Shown here: in pieces, positions 1 through 7,865 of the stretch
Numbering within the stretch: the stretch's first letter is position 1
How the letters are laid out: each line of letters starts with the position of its first letter
Assembly: GCA_017642565.1 (NCBI GenBank)
Contig: JAGCOU010000007.1
Coordinates: 1 to 26,176 of the forward strand
Direction: 5' to 3'
From: Alphaproteobacteria bacterium
Lineage (GTDB): Bacteria; Pseudomonadota; Alphaproteobacteria; Rs-D84
DNA length: 26,176 nucleotides
Notes under the pieces: model-generated
The model's database searches: none
What the model was told of the DNA's origin: nothing
Seen by the model: the letters and a program-made list of their open reading frames with translations, nothing else
Position numbers and translations under genes: made by a program

Positions 1-1
1 A

Positions 2-367
2 ATTCCGCGACAGGGCGCACTTGTCAAAGACGCTTTTAAGATTTTGGTTTTGCCGGAACGCGAAGTTTTATTAACAAGGATAGCAAAACGCATTCCACAG
101 ATGATAAGCGGTGGCGCAGAAGAAGAAGCAAAAAATATAATCGACAAGAATTTTGATGAAACGCGTGCAATTGGTGCGATGCAGTTCTGTAAAATATTGC
201 GTGGCGAAGCGTCAAAAGAAGAGGCGATAAACGATTGGATAACAAAAACAAATCAATACGCTAAAAGACAAAGAACTTGGTTTCGCGGACAGTATCCTGC
301 AGATTATGAGATAAATCATATTCCAAATGACGATGACATAGAAAAAGTGATTGAAAAAATTTCTTAA
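2..367 (+). CDS. miaA: tRNA dimethylallyltransferase MiaA, C-terminal part (cut by window edge)
   Basis: This is the 3' end of a gene that begins before the window; the frame is open from base 2. MiaA transfers a dimethylallyl group to N6 of A37 in tRNAs that read codons starting with U. The visible part shows the conserved C-terminal features: a PERE segment, a basic/acidic helix, the DETRAIGAMQF stretch, the LRGEASKEEAI helix and the signature YAKRQRTWFRGQ near the end. These match the usual order in MiaA. The Walker A and substrate-binding regions are off-window. The stop codon TAA at 365-367 interleaves with the stop of the convergent gene on the other strand, and no terminator lies between the two. 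Identification is firm from the YAKRQxTWFR motif. Confidence 0.9.
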   Translation: MPRQGALVKDAFKILVLPEREVLLTRIAKRIPQMISGGAEEEAKNIIDKNFDETRAIGAMQFCKILRGEASKEEAINDWITKTNQYAKRQRTWFRGQYPADYEINHIPNDDDIEKVIEKIS

Positions 368-1089
368 TTTTTATCTATGATTTGTTGATACGCGACGAGC
401 GTGCTTTTATCAAGCCCGATTCTTTGCATCTTTTTGCGAACGCGAACCAGACCACGAAATTCCAAGACTGTCTCTCTGTATTTTGCCCATTCCCAATCAA
501 TTATACCTGTGATAGTCATTGTTTTTGGGTCGATTAAGATATTGCTGCACATATCGCCGTGAATCCAAGACCAGCCTGGTTGGTCTGTGTTTTCTTTTAA
601 ATCGTTAATTTCTGGCGGGTTAGCAAAAGATTTTTTATATACGAAATCAGCCAACTGAGCGCTTATTTGTTTTTGATATTTTTTGATTTTCCAAGTGGGG
701 ACAGCAACCAACAGTTTTCCAGGAATATAATCTGATTTATAAAACACAAAGCCGCCATAGTTAAAAAATTCGATGTTTGGTATTTGTATAGAACAATATG
801 GCCGAATCGCATCTGTTATACGTTTTTCGCGAATAAAGCGATTAAAAGTAGAACTTTCGTGATGGTGTTTGCGAACCTTGAAAGTTTCTTTGCCAAATAT
901 GAACACGAGAGAACCACCACCTTTGGCGAGTATCATTTTTTTGTGTTTTAAATCAGGGCGGGCAGACAACAGCGCGTTCAATTTGCGCCTATAGTCGAAA
1001 AGCAAAGTGCCACGCAAAAAAATTCGCCATTTTTTTATTGGAACAATGGCAAAAAATCTGTCGCTTAATTCGAATAACAATTTCCACAT
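364..1089 (-). CDS. Phosphotransferase-fold small-molecule kinase (APH/choline-kinase-like)
   Basis: A 241-residue protein with the aminoglycoside-phosphotransferase/choline-kinase fold. It shows a Gly-rich AKGGGS loop (about 55-60), a candidate ATP-binding Lys in FKVRKH (71), the catalytic loop HGDMCSNIL (His177, Asp179, Asn183) and the metal-binding IIDWEWA (Asp198). The first 40 residues are basic and aromatic (PIKKWRIFLRGTLL) and resemble leader segments I associate with surface-polysaccharide modification enzymes; that link is weak. The substrate cannot be read from sequence: a sugar or lipid-A-type substrate is as likely as an antibiotic, and resistance should not be assumed. The gene converges on miaA with a 4-base overlap and diverges from priA. 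No Shine-Dalgarno site is visible before its ATG. Confidence 0.75.
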   Translation of the reverse strand: MWKLLFELSDRFFAIVPIKKWRIFLRGTLLFDYRRKLNALLSARPDLKHKKMILAKGGGSLVFIFGKETFKVRKHHHESSTFNRFIREKRITDAIRPYCSIQIPNIEFFNYGGFVFYKSDYIPGKLLVAVPTWKIKKYQKQISAQLADFVYKKSFANPPEINDLKENTDQPGWSWIHGDMCSNILIDPKTMTITGIIDWEWAKYRETVLEFRGLVRVRKKMQRIGLDKSTLVAYQQIIDKN

Positions 1090-1105
1090 AACATATAAAT
1101 GATTA

Positions 1106-1134
1106 TTGAAAAAAAGAAAAAAAACAAGTATTTT
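1106..1134 (+). promoter_or_regulatory. Candidate leaderless promoter of priA
   Basis: TTGAAA (1106-1111), a 17-base spacer and TATTTT (1129-1134) lie so that the -10 ends six bases before the ATG at 1141. There is no Shine-Dalgarno sequence. A second TATAAT at 1134-1139 is too close to the ATG to serve this start. Confidence 0.4.
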
Positions 1135-1140
1135 ATAATT

Positions 1141-3342
1141 ATGTTCAAAAGCGGAGATATTGTAAAAGTTTTAATTCCTAATGTCATAAATACTGGTTAT
1201 GACTATCGTTTGACAGCGCCAGCAGATGTTGGAGATTTTGTTCGCTGTACTGTTATGAACAGGCAATATATCGGGGTCATAGTTGGGGCAGGCGACAGCA
1301 ATCTTGAACCATCAAAGATAAAGCCAATCATAGAAATTTGTAAACTGGGGCATTTGTCAGGGGCTGATATAGATTGGATATATAAAATGTCAAATTGGAC
1401 TTTGATGGCACCTGGGGCTGTTTTACGGTTGGTGCTTAATGTTCCAGACGCCTTTTTGCCACCCAAGGTTGAACAATTGTATTCTTTTAATTTCGATGCG
1501 TTTGCCAAAATGACAGAGGCGCGTCAATCAGTGGCTGATGCTTTTCAATCTAATGATAACGAAGCGATGTCGGTGAACGACATTATAAACATTACTCATG
1601 TTGGCAACAGTGTTATTAAAACCATGATAAAAAACGGGATATTGATACCTGTTCAGTGGCGTGAAAAGACAGTTGAAGATTTTGTTTATAAATATCGCGA
1701 TATGGGCAATGTAGTTTTAAATGACGAACAACAGGCTGCGGCAGATGCAATTGCCAAAGCCATAGATAAAAACGAATTTTCGGTGTATCTGTTGGATGGT
1801 ATTACAGGGTCTGGAAAAACTCAGGTTTATTTTGATGCTGCCCTAAAAGCGTATGAAAAGGGTAAATCAGTATTATTAATGATGCCTGAAATTGCTTTGA
1901 CGGCGCAGTTTATGGACAGATTTAAACAAAGATTTGGTGAACCGCCTGTGGTGTGGCACAGTAATTTAACAGCGGCGCGGCGGCGCGAAATTTGGCGCGG
2001 TGTTGCGCGCGGGCGTATTAAAATAGTCGTTGGAACGCGCAGCGCATTATTTTTGCCATGGCAAAATTTGGGGCTGATAGTCGTTGACGAAGAGCACGAC
2101 ACTTCGTATAAACAAGAAGATATGGGAAATTACCATGCGCGCGATATGGCGGTATTGCGCGGAAAAATAGCGGGCTTTCCAGTTGTGTTGGCGAGTGCGA
2201 CCCCATCCATAGAAACACTGCATAATGTCGCAACAGGGAAATATAATCGATTGCGCCTTAATTCGCGATTTGGTGGGGCGCAGTTGCCGACCATTGAAAC
2301 CATAGATATGCGCGTTTCACGGCCAGAACCGTATAAATTACAAGAGGACGCAGAAGAAAAATCTGGTTGTTTGTCACCGCAATTATGTGAAGAAATAAAA
2401 AAGACTTTGACAGACAAAAAGCAAGTAATGTTATTTATAAATCGGCGTGGTTTTGCACCAATTGTTCAGTGTAAAAAATGTGGCTGGGTGAGTGAATGCG
2501 AAGATTGTTCCGTGGCATTAAATTATCATAAACATTTGAATAAATTGGTGTGTCACATGTGTGGCAAAACTTCGCCTTTGCCAAAAACTTGTCCAAAATG
2601 CGGAATGGAAGTTTCTATGCGTGGGGCAGGGGTCGAAAGAATCCAAGAAGAAATATCAGCGCGGTTTCCAGATGCCCAAACTGCAATAGTGTCGAGCGAT
2701 ACGATAATGTCGCGTGAATCACTGGAACGGTTAGTTCATAAAATGGAAACTGGCGAAATTGATATAGTTATTGGAACGCAAATTCTAGCAAAAGGTCACC
2801 ATTTCCCAAATCTTACTTTGGTTGGCGTGGTGGATGCAGATATGGGATTGTTCGGCACAGATTTTCGCGCAGCTGAACATACTTTTCAACAACTGTTTCA
2901 GGTCGCAGGTCGCGCGGGTCGTGGCGCGTTTCCTGGGCGCGTTTTATTACAGACCTATCAAAGCGAACATCCTGTGATTCGTGCGATTTGCGCTGGCAAT
3001 CGGGATGATTTTATCGCTGGCGATATGGAATCAAGACGCGCTGCGAAAATGCCTCCTTTTGGACAATTGACCGCCGTGATAGTAGAAGGTTCAAATGAAA
3101 AAACACTTAAAAAATATTGCGAAGAATTGGCAAAGGCAGCGCCTCAATTAAACGGTGGAAAAATTATGGGGCCAATTCCTGCACAAATTTATCAAATAAG
3201 AAATTGGTATCGTATGCGTTTTTTGGTTTCGGGTGATGCACGTGCGAATTTACAACCGATTGTTCGTGCTTGGTTGGATAAAATAAAACAGCCAGCAAAC
3301 ATCCGTGTAAAAATAGACGTTAACCCACAAAATTTTATGTAA
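1141..3342 (+). CDS. priA: Primosomal replication restart helicase PriA
   Basis: PriA is a 3'-5' DNA helicase that recognises stalled forks and reloads the replisome. The 733-residue product has the full domain order: an N-terminal DNA-binding domain, Walker A GSGKT (about 222-226), the DEEH box (about 315), and two zinc-binding clusters with eight cysteines (CKKC, CEDC, CHMC, CPKC, about 443-490). The C-terminal helicase motifs include GTQILAKGHHFP and QVAGRAGRG. I chose ATG 1141 because MFKSGDIVKV aligns with the family N-terminus and a candidate promoter sits just upstream. An in-frame ATG at 1099 would add 14 mostly Lys-rich residues. The gene ends just before a bidirectional terminator shared with secG. 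Confidence 0.96.
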   Translation: MFKSGDIVKVLIPNVINTGYDYRLTAPADVGDFVRCTVMNRQYIGVIVGAGDSNLEPSKIKPIIEICKLGHLSGADIDWIYKMSNWTLMAPGAVLRLVLNVPDAFLPPKVEQLYSFNFDAFAKMTEARQSVADAFQSNDNEAMSVNDIINITHVGNSVIKTMIKNGILIPVQWREKTVEDFVYKYRDMGNVVLNDEQQAAADAIAKAIDKNEFSVYLLDGITGSGKTQVYFDAALKAYEKGKSVLLMMPEIALTAQFMDRFKQRFGEPPVVWHSNLTAARRREIWRGVARGRIKIVVGTRSALFLPWQNLGLIVVDEEHDTSYKQEDMGNYHARDMAVLRGKIAGFPVVLASATPSIETLHNVATGKYNRLRLNSRFGGAQLPTIETIDMRVSRPEPYKLQEDAEEKSGCLSPQLCEEIKKTLTDKKQVMLFINRRGFAPIVQCKKCGWVSECEDCSVALNYHKHLNKLVCHMCGKTSPLPKTCPKCGMEVSMRGAGVERIQEEISARFPDAQTAIVSSDTIMSRESLERLVHKMETGEIDIVIGTQILAKGHHFPNLTLVGVVDADMGLFGTDFRAAEHTFQQLFQVAGRAGRGAFPGRVLLQTYQSEHPVIRAICAGNRDDFIAGDMESRRAAKMPPFGQLTAVIVEGSNEKTLKKYCEELAKAAPQLNGGKIMGPIPAQIYQIRNWYRMRFLVSGDARANLQPIVRAWLDKIKQPANIRVKIDVNPQNFM

Positions 3343-3354
3343 ACTTATAAAAAA

Positions 3355-3380
3355 AACACCGCCGTGGCGGTTGTTTTTTT
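3355..3380. terminator. Bidirectional terminator between priA and secG
   Basis: ACCGCC (3358-3363) pairs with GGCGGT (3366-3371) around a GT loop. It is flanked by A-rich sequence on the left and a T-run on the right, so it can stop transcription from both convergent genes. Confidence 0.85.
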
Positions 3381-3729
3381 ATTCTTTCACACTCGCTGGT
3401 TCGGGTGCCTCTGTCGCAGGTAATGGTTCGCTGAGTGTTTCTTGTGCTTCTGTGGTTAATTCGTTGCGCAAATTGCTGTTGTTATTGCCGGATACATCTG
3501 TTTTTGCAACTACCAAAGACAGTAATGCACACAAGATAAAGAATATAGTTGCCAAAATCGCAGTTGTTTTAGTCAAAAAATTCCCCGCGCCAGAACCAGT
3601 TAACACGCCACCAAACATGGATGCCGCGCTGGAACCAGACATGCCTGAACCTTCTGATTTTTGCAATAAAATTAAACCAGTCATTAAAACGGCTACGATG
3701 ATTAATAATACGAGTAATATTGAAAACAT
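3379..3729 (-). CDS. secG: Preprotein translocase subunit SecG
   Basis: SecG is the small accessory subunit of the SecYEG protein-export channel. The 116-residue product starts with a hydrophobic helix (about 3-22), then the conserved LLQKSEGSGMSGSS loop and FGGVLTGSGAGNFLTKTTAILATIFFILC with the second transmembrane helix (about 55-75). The tail is hydrophilic and rich in Glu, Pro and Ala. An AAGGA site precedes the ATG. It is the last gene of the minus-strand run lepB-rnc-secG, an arrangement that links signal peptidase, RNase III and export. Its own promoter is not evident, so co-transcription with rnc across the 52-base gap is likely. Confidence 0.93.
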   Translation of the reverse strand: MFSILLVLLIIVAVLMTGLILLQKSEGSGMSGSSAASMFGGVLTGSGAGNFLTKTTAILATIFFILCALLSLVVAKTDVSGNNNSNLRNELTTEAQETLSEPLPATEAPEPASVKE

Positions 3730-3781
3730 TTTTATTTCCTTAGGTTGTTATTATTGTGTTGTGATTGTAGTCGGCGGAATC

Positions 3782-4411
3782 TTAAATTGCAAGAATTTTT
3801 AACAATTTTTCTGCTGCGTTTAATCCTGCTAGTTTTTTCGAAGCACCCGTCCCAGTTGCTGATTTGCCAAGCGCGCTTACCGTCACAGTGAATTCAGGAT
3901 TATGTGATGCACCGTTCGGTTCGCTGTATTCATATACAGGCAAAGCACCACTGTCGTGTTTTTGAACATATTCTTGCAGCGCTGTTTTGGCATCTTTGGG
4001 TGCGACTATTTCTGCGGCAGCCATATCGTGCCACAAATCAATTATGATTTTCTTTGCGACTTCAAAACCTGAATCAAGAAATATTGCCCCCAGCATTGCT
4101 TCCATTGCATTCGCCAAAATATGGTTGATTTTGCCACCTGTCATGTGTCCGTGACGCAAGTGTTTTTCTAAATCAATGTTTTTCGCAACATTTGCAAGCG
4201 TTTCAGTCGAAACAAGAAAAGCGTGACGGCGCGCCAAGTCACCCTCTGCGTCATTTGGATACATTTCATATAAAAGTAAAGCCACGGAAAGCCCCAGCAC
4301 TCTATCCCCAACGAATTCAAGTCGTTCGTTATTATGTTTTGAATCAATGCCGCTTTGCGTCAAAGCGAGTTTTAATAATTCTTGGTTTTTAAATTCGTAA
4401 TTCAGTTTCAT
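3782..4411 (-). CDS. rnc: Ribonuclease III
   Basis: RNase III cleaves double-stranded RNA and matures rRNA precursors. The 209-residue protein has the catalytic domain (1-130) with signature NERLEFVGDRVLGL (Glu32, Asp36) and a C-terminal double-stranded RNA-binding domain (about 139-206, with the terminal GASKKLAGLNAAEKLL helix). The second catalytic segment reads ILANAMEAMLGAIFLD: the acidic residue normally paired with the final catalytic Glu (Asp114 in E. coli) is Asn101 here, while Glu104 is kept. Length is normal. Its ATG overlaps the lepB stop by one base (TAATG), indicating translational coupling. Only a weak AAGAAG lies upstream, as expected for a coupled start. Confidence 0.95.
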   Translation of the reverse strand: MKLNYEFKNQELLKLALTQSGIDSKHNNERLEFVGDRVLGLSVALLLYEMYPNDAEGDLARRHAFLVSTETLANVAKNIDLEKHLRHGHMTGGKINHILANAMEAMLGAIFLDSGFEVAKKIIIDLWHDMAAAEIVAPKDAKTALQEYVQKHDSGALPVYEYSEPNGASHNPEFTVTVSALGKSATGTGASKKLAGLNAAEKLLKILAI

Positions 4412-5367
4412 TATTGCTTCTTTTTTAATCCAAATCTATCCCAGCGCATTTTATTGCCCCAATTCCATACCGCCAACATCGGCGCATAGTAATTATGAGA
4501 ATACCAAATAAACCAAACGCGCCCGAGGACATTATCGCGGTTTACATAAGATACTGTCGCGGTTCTGCTGTCCGCGCTAAGGTCGCGGTCGTCACCCATA
4601 AAGAACAAGTGATTTTCAGGAACAGTGAATATTTCTGTGTTGTCCAAAGGTTCGTTATCAGCGATTTCAACAATGCTGTGTTCCACACCGTTCGGCAATA
4701 TTTCATCGTATTCTGTTAAAATAAATATTCCACATGATATTTCTGTTGGTTTCCACGAAGCCTCTGATTCTGGCAGGTTTTCCCCGTTGATATTGCCGTA
4801 AAGGTTAATCAATTTTTTATATGGGTTTTTACAATTCGAATCGTACTGAATTGTATAATTGAATTCAGCCGGTTTATTGTCGACATATATATTATTGCCG
4901 TCTATTTCAAAGTTGCCATTTGTGTATTTGCCACGTTTTGGTTCTTTTGGTAAAACCGCCAAGACAAAGGGACGCGGATTTTTGCGTTCTACCATTTGAC
5001 CGTTGATGTAAAGCCGACCTGATTTCATTTGGACTGTGTCGTTAGGTTTGCCAATCAATCTTTTTACATATTCTACATTGCCGTTCGGTTTGCGAAATAC
5101 GATTATATCACCGGTGTCAGGTTCGTGCTTCGCCCAAAATCTGCCGTCCCAAAGATTCCAAGATCCAAACGGAAAAGAAAATCTCGAATATCCATAAGAC
5201 CATTTTTGAACAAATATATGGTCGCCAACCTGCAAAGATGGTATCATAGAGCCAGATGGAATGTTAAATGGTTCAAGCAGAAAACTGCGGAAAATAATCG
5301 CGATAAGCCCACCGTAAAATATAGTGTCAAACCATTCGCGGACTGTGTTTTTATTCTTTGCTGGCAT
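4411..5367 (-). CDS. lepB: Signal peptidase I
   Basis: Signal peptidase I removes signal peptides from exported proteins at the outer face of the inner membrane. The 318-residue protein has one N-terminal membrane helix (about 15-32), then the catalytic Ser box IPSGSMIPSL (Ser40), the general-base Lys box VEYVKRLIGKPND (Lys102) and the conserved GDDRDLSADSR (258-268). The usual GDN is GDD here. A variable insertion (about 135-245) makes it longer than minimal family members. An AAAGGAT ribosome-binding site lies upstream. It heads the lepB-rnc-secG operon; its promoter overlaps that of divergent comM. The substrates would include the two secreted Cys-rich proteins and the outer-membrane protein in this window. 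Confidence 0.95.
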   Translation of the reverse strand: MPAKNKNTVREWFDTIFYGGLIAIIFRSFLLEPFNIPSGSMIPSLQVGDHIFVQKWSYGYSRFSFPFGSWNLWDGRFWAKHEPDTGDIIVFRKPNGNVEYVKRLIGKPNDTVQMKSGRLYINGQMVERKNPRPFVLAVLPKEPKRGKYTNGNFEIDGNNIYVDNKPAEFNYTIQYDSNCKNPYKKLINLYGNINGENLPESEASWKPTEISCGIFILTEYDEILPNGVEHSIVEIADNEPLDNTEIFTVPENHLFFMGDDRDLSADSRTATVSYVNRDNVLGRVWFIWYSHNYYAPMLAVWNWGNKMRWDRFGLKKKQ

Positions 5368-5391
5368 GTGTTATCCTTTGTTGATTTTTGT

Positions 5392-5420
5392 ATTTTATAC
5401 CTTGAAAAGCGACAGCGCAA
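5392..5420 (-). promoter_or_regulatory. Candidate lepB operon promoter
   Basis: Read on the minus strand: TTGCGC (5420-5415), 17 bases, TAAAAT (5397-5392). A leader of about 20 bases with AAAGGAT follows. It overlaps the comM promoter on the other strand. Confidence 0.45.
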
Positions 5421-5430
5421 GTTATAATAT
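5402..5430 (+). promoter_or_regulatory. Candidate leaderless promoter of comM
   Basis: TTGAAA (5402-5407), 17 bases, TAATAT (5425-5430), then six bases to the ATG at 5437. The same bases contain a perfect TATAAT (5423-5428) with a 15-base spacer. No Shine-Dalgarno site exists between the box and the start codon. Confidence 0.5.
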
Positions 5431-5436
5431 AGCACT

Positions 5437-6960
5437 ATGATAAATTTGAATTCAATTATTTTTAACGGTATGGATGTCACAAAAATAGATGTCCAAGTTC
5501 AACTTTCCGCCGGGTTCGCAAAACCTGAATTTAACATTATCGGTTTGGCAGACAGGGCGGTCAAAGAATCTGCAGAAAGAATTCGTAACGCTTTGGCGGC
5601 GCTGAATTTATCTTTGCCTTCGAAAAGACTTACTGTGAATTTGTCACCGGCAGATATTGAAAAGACTGGTTCGCATTTTGATTTGCCTATTTTGTGTGGA
5701 ATTTTATGCGCGATGGATATTCTGCCCGAAGAAGAAATTTCAAAATATGTGATTATTGGCGAAATAGGACTAGATGGTGCAATCGTTAGAACTGGTGGCG
5801 TTTTACCGGCAAGTGTTTGGGCAAATAAAAATAATCTCGGGATAATTTGTCCTGGTGTTCAGGGCAGCGAAGCGCGCTGGGCAGGGCATACTAATATTCT
5901 CGCGCCAAATCATGTAATGGAATTGATAAATCATTTTCGTGGCAGTCAAATTCTGCCTTTGCCTCCGCTGATTAACCCAACCAAAGAAGAAGAAAAAGTT
6001 GGTGATTTGGCAGAAGTTCATGGTCAGGCTGCGGCAAAACGTGCTTTGGAAATCGCGGCGGCGGGCGGACATGCTATGCTGATGATTGGACCGCCGGGGT
6101 CTGGGAAAACTATGTTGGCTTCGCGGTTGCCAACCATTATGCCAGAAATGACACCGAGTGAGATTTTGGAAACTTCTATTATTTATTCAATTGCTGGCAA
6201 ATTAAATAATCAAAATTTGGTTGCTAATCGTCCTTTCCGCAGTATTCATCACACAGCAAGTGCGGTTGCGTTGGCGGGTGGTGGCAGCGATGCAAAGCCT
6301 GGGGAAATATCTTTGGCGCATAATGGTGTTTTGTTTTTGGATGAATTGCCTGAATTTAATCGTGCAACACTCGAAATACTGCGTCAGCCAATGGAATCTG
6401 GGAAAATAGTCGTATCGCGTGCAAAGAAAAATGCTACTTATCCTGCACATTTTCAATTGATTGCTGCGATGAATCCGTGTCCGTGTGGGCATCTCGGGAA
6501 TGCTGCGTTGTCTTGTTCGCGTGCGCCCAGATGTGCTGAGGCGTATCAAAATAAAATATCTGGGCCGTTACTCGACAGAATAGATTTGCACGTAGATGTA
6601 GATGCTGTGAACCCATGGGAGATGAATACAAATCTTGATGAAAAAGTCGAAACAAGCGCGAAAATTCGTGAACGTGTGGTGGCCGCTCGTAATAAACAAA
6701 TCGCAAGACAGGGTTATGTGAATGCTTTGCTGGATGGGGCAGATATGGATAAATATGTTGTGTTGAATGATGATTTGACCGCGTTTTTAAATAATGCTGC
6801 GGCGACTATGGGGATGTCCGCACGTGGATATAATCGTATTAAACGCATAGCGCGCACTATTGCAGATTTGCGCGGAGATGATAACATAATAATGTCTGAT
6901 TTAGCCGAAGCGCTTTCTTATCGTCCTATAAATCGTGGCAAATACGGGGTAAGGAAATAA
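5437..6960 (+). CDS. comM: ComM/YifB-family AAA+ ATPase
   Basis: A 507-residue magnesium-chelatase-like AAA+ protein. In naturally competent bacteria, ComM is a helicase that promotes branch migration during integration of incoming DNA; a role in competence here is inference from the family. The N-terminal part (1-170) is the Lon-protease-like fold lacking a catalytic dyad, with GLADRAVKESAERIRNAL and LPSKRLTVNLSPADI. Walker A GPPGSGKT lies at about 218-225, Walker B FLDELPEF at about 299-306, the zinc-like NPCPCGHLG at about 345, and a C-terminal helical MoxR-like domain follows. The ATG has no ribosome-binding site but lies directly after a -10 box. The downstream tspO-like gene starts 77 bases after its stop. 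Confidence 0.94.
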   Translation: MINLNSIIFNGMDVTKIDVQVQLSAGFAKPEFNIIGLADRAVKESAERIRNALAALNLSLPSKRLTVNLSPADIEKTGSHFDLPILCGILCAMDILPEEEISKYVIIGEIGLDGAIVRTGGVLPASVWANKNNLGIICPGVQGSEARWAGHTNILAPNHVMELINHFRGSQILPLPPLINPTKEEEKVGDLAEVHGQAAAKRALEIAAAGGHAMLMIGPPGSGKTMLASRLPTIMPEMTPSEILETSIIYSIAGKLNNQNLVANRPFRSIHHTASAVALAGGGSDAKPGEISLAHNGVLFLDELPEFNRATLEILRQPMESGKIVVSRAKKNATYPAHFQLIAAMNPCPCGHLGNAALSCSRAPRCAEAYQNKISGPLLDRIDLHVDVDAVNPWEMNTNLDEKVETSAKIRERVVAARNKQIARQGYVNALLDGADMDKYVVLNDDLTAFLNNAAATMGMSARGYNRIKRIARTIADLRGDDNIIMSDLAEALSYRPINRGKYGVRK

Positions 6961-7002
6961 TTATCTTTCGGGAATTTGTTCCAATATGATTAATTGTGCT
7001 TC

Positions 7003-7027
7003 TTTGGTATAATTTTGTTATACCAAA
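7003..7027. promoter_or_regulatory. Perfect 10-bp dyad overlapping the -10 box and leader of the TspO-family gene
   Basis: TTTGGTATAA (7003-7012) and TTATACCAAA (7018-7027) are exact inverted copies around a 5-base spacer. A TATAAT (7008-7013) is inside the left arm and the GGAG ribosome-binding site (7028-7031) abuts the right arm. The expected transcription start falls within the dyad, so it looks more like a repressor operator than an RNA hairpin. No good -35 is visible. Confidence 0.6.
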
Positions 7028-7037
7028 GGAGTAAAAA

Positions 7038-7517
7038 ATGACTTTTTTAAGATTTTTGTTTGCTATGTTTTTATCGTTTTTGCCTGGACTTGTTGGGGTT
7101 GTTGTGACACCGATTTCAACTGGGGGTAATTTATGGTATAACACTTTAAATGTTTCTTCACTAACCCCGGCAGGATGGGTGTTTAGTGTTGTTTGGATAG
7201 TGTTATATTCCTTAATCGGGTTGGCTTTGTTTATGGTTATTCAACAAAAACAATTTGATGGAAAATATGAAAAAAAGAACGCTTATGTTTTGTTTGCTAT
7301 TAATTTAGTTTTGAATGCGCTTTGGTCATTCTCGTTTTTTGGCGCCCAGGCACCAGAAGCAGCGCTAGTAATATTAACCGCTTTGATTATAACAGTTCTA
7401 TTTATGGCGCGCGCATTTTTCAAAATCAGTCGAACTGCGTTCTGGCTAATCGTGCCATATATTCTATGGCTGATGTTCGCGTTTTATCTTAATGGGATGA
7501 TTATATATCTTAATTAA
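7038..7517 (+). CDS. tspO: TspO/MBR family tryptophan-rich membrane protein
   Basis: A 159-residue integral membrane protein with five hydrophobic helices. Family signatures are present: GGNLWYNTLNVSSLTPAGW in the first loop, VFSVVWIVLYSLIG in helix 2, NALWSFSFFGAQAPEAAL in helices 3-4, and WLIVPYILWLMFAFYLN in helix 5. TspO proteins bind porphyrins and sterol-like ligands and are linked to tetrapyrrole and stress control in alphaproteobacteria; the ligand here is not inferable. A GGAG site sits seven bases before the ATG, and a perfect dyad overlaps its -10 box, suggesting dedicated regulation. Its stop codon interleaves with the stop of the convergent FtsB-like gene in a shared TTAA. Confidence 0.88.
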   Translation: MTFLRFLFAMFLSFLPGLVGVVVTPISTGGNLWYNTLNVSSLTPAGWVFSVVWIVLYSLIGLALFMVIQQKQFDGKYEKKNAYVLFAINLVLNALWSFSFFGAQAPEAALVILTALIITVLFMARAFFKISRTAFWLIVPYILWLMFAFYLNGMIIYLN

Positions 7518-7846
7518 TATTTTAATTCTTTGAATTCACTGTCACCCAGATTTAATGTCTGCAACCCCAATTCTTCGATGTAATCAGACGAATTATTGGG
7601 GTGTTGCAACAAATAAATATGATGTTCCAATTGCTGTAATTGTTTTTGTGCCAAAGCCAGTTCTGCGCGTTCATGGTTAAGACGCCATGCGTTTATCGCA
7701 AAATTTTGAACGCTGCTGGTGCCACAAAATAGTCTTATGAACAAGAACAGTGACAGCAACATTAATATTATGCCGATTTTTCCCCGTGAACCAGCCGCCC
7801 AAGCGCGCCCCAAAAAAGCAAATAAATTTTTGATTTTTTCTTTCAT
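7514..7846 (-). CDS. FtsB/DivIC-family septum formation protein
   Basis: A 110-residue bitopic membrane protein: a short basic N-terminus, one membrane helix (about 24-43, IGIILMLLSLFLFIRLF), then a coiled coil rich in Leu, Gln and Glu (about 55-85) and a short C-terminal SSDYIEELGLQTLNLGDSEF segment. That architecture and the tail fit the DivIC/FtsB family, which bridges FtsL and FtsQ in the divisome and helps activate septal peptidoglycan synthesis. In many alphaproteobacteria the gene sits between eno and pdhA; here it is isolated and converges on tspO. It has a leaderless-type start: TATAAT on the minus strand ends seven bases before the ATG. Identity rests on architecture more than on strong motifs. 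Confidence 0.7.
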   Translation of the reverse strand: MKEKIKNLFAFLGRAWAAGSRGKIGIILMLLSLFLFIRLFCGTSSVQNFAINAWRLNHERAELALAQKQLQQLEHHIYLLQHPNNSSDYIEELGLQTLNLGDSEFKELKY

Positions 7847-7858
7847 GTCGTTTATTAT
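7830..7858 (+). promoter_or_regulatory. Candidate leaderless promoter of dus, sharing its -10 region with the divergent ftsB-like gene
   Basis: TTGATT (7830-7835), 17 bases, TATTAT (7853-7858), seven bases, ATG 7866. On the minus strand the same A/T block gives TATAAT (7859-7854), ending seven bases before the other ATG at 7846. The start codons are only 19 bases apart, so the two -10 elements overlap and cannot be occupied at once. Confidence 0.55.
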
Positions 7859-7865
7859 ATCACAA

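Noticed and set aside
364..1089. Aminoglycoside resistance gene
   Set aside because: Only the general phosphotransferase fold is visible; no motif points to an antibiotic substrate, and there is no mobile context.
1134..1139. TATAAT directly before the priA ATG as its promoter
   Set aside because: It ends one base before the ATG, so the transcript would start inside the gene; the TTGAAA-17-TATTTT pair fits better.
3371..3802. Plus-strand open frame opposite secG
   Set aside because: It runs through the terminator and the reverse of secG; secG has the conserved motifs and ribosome-binding site.
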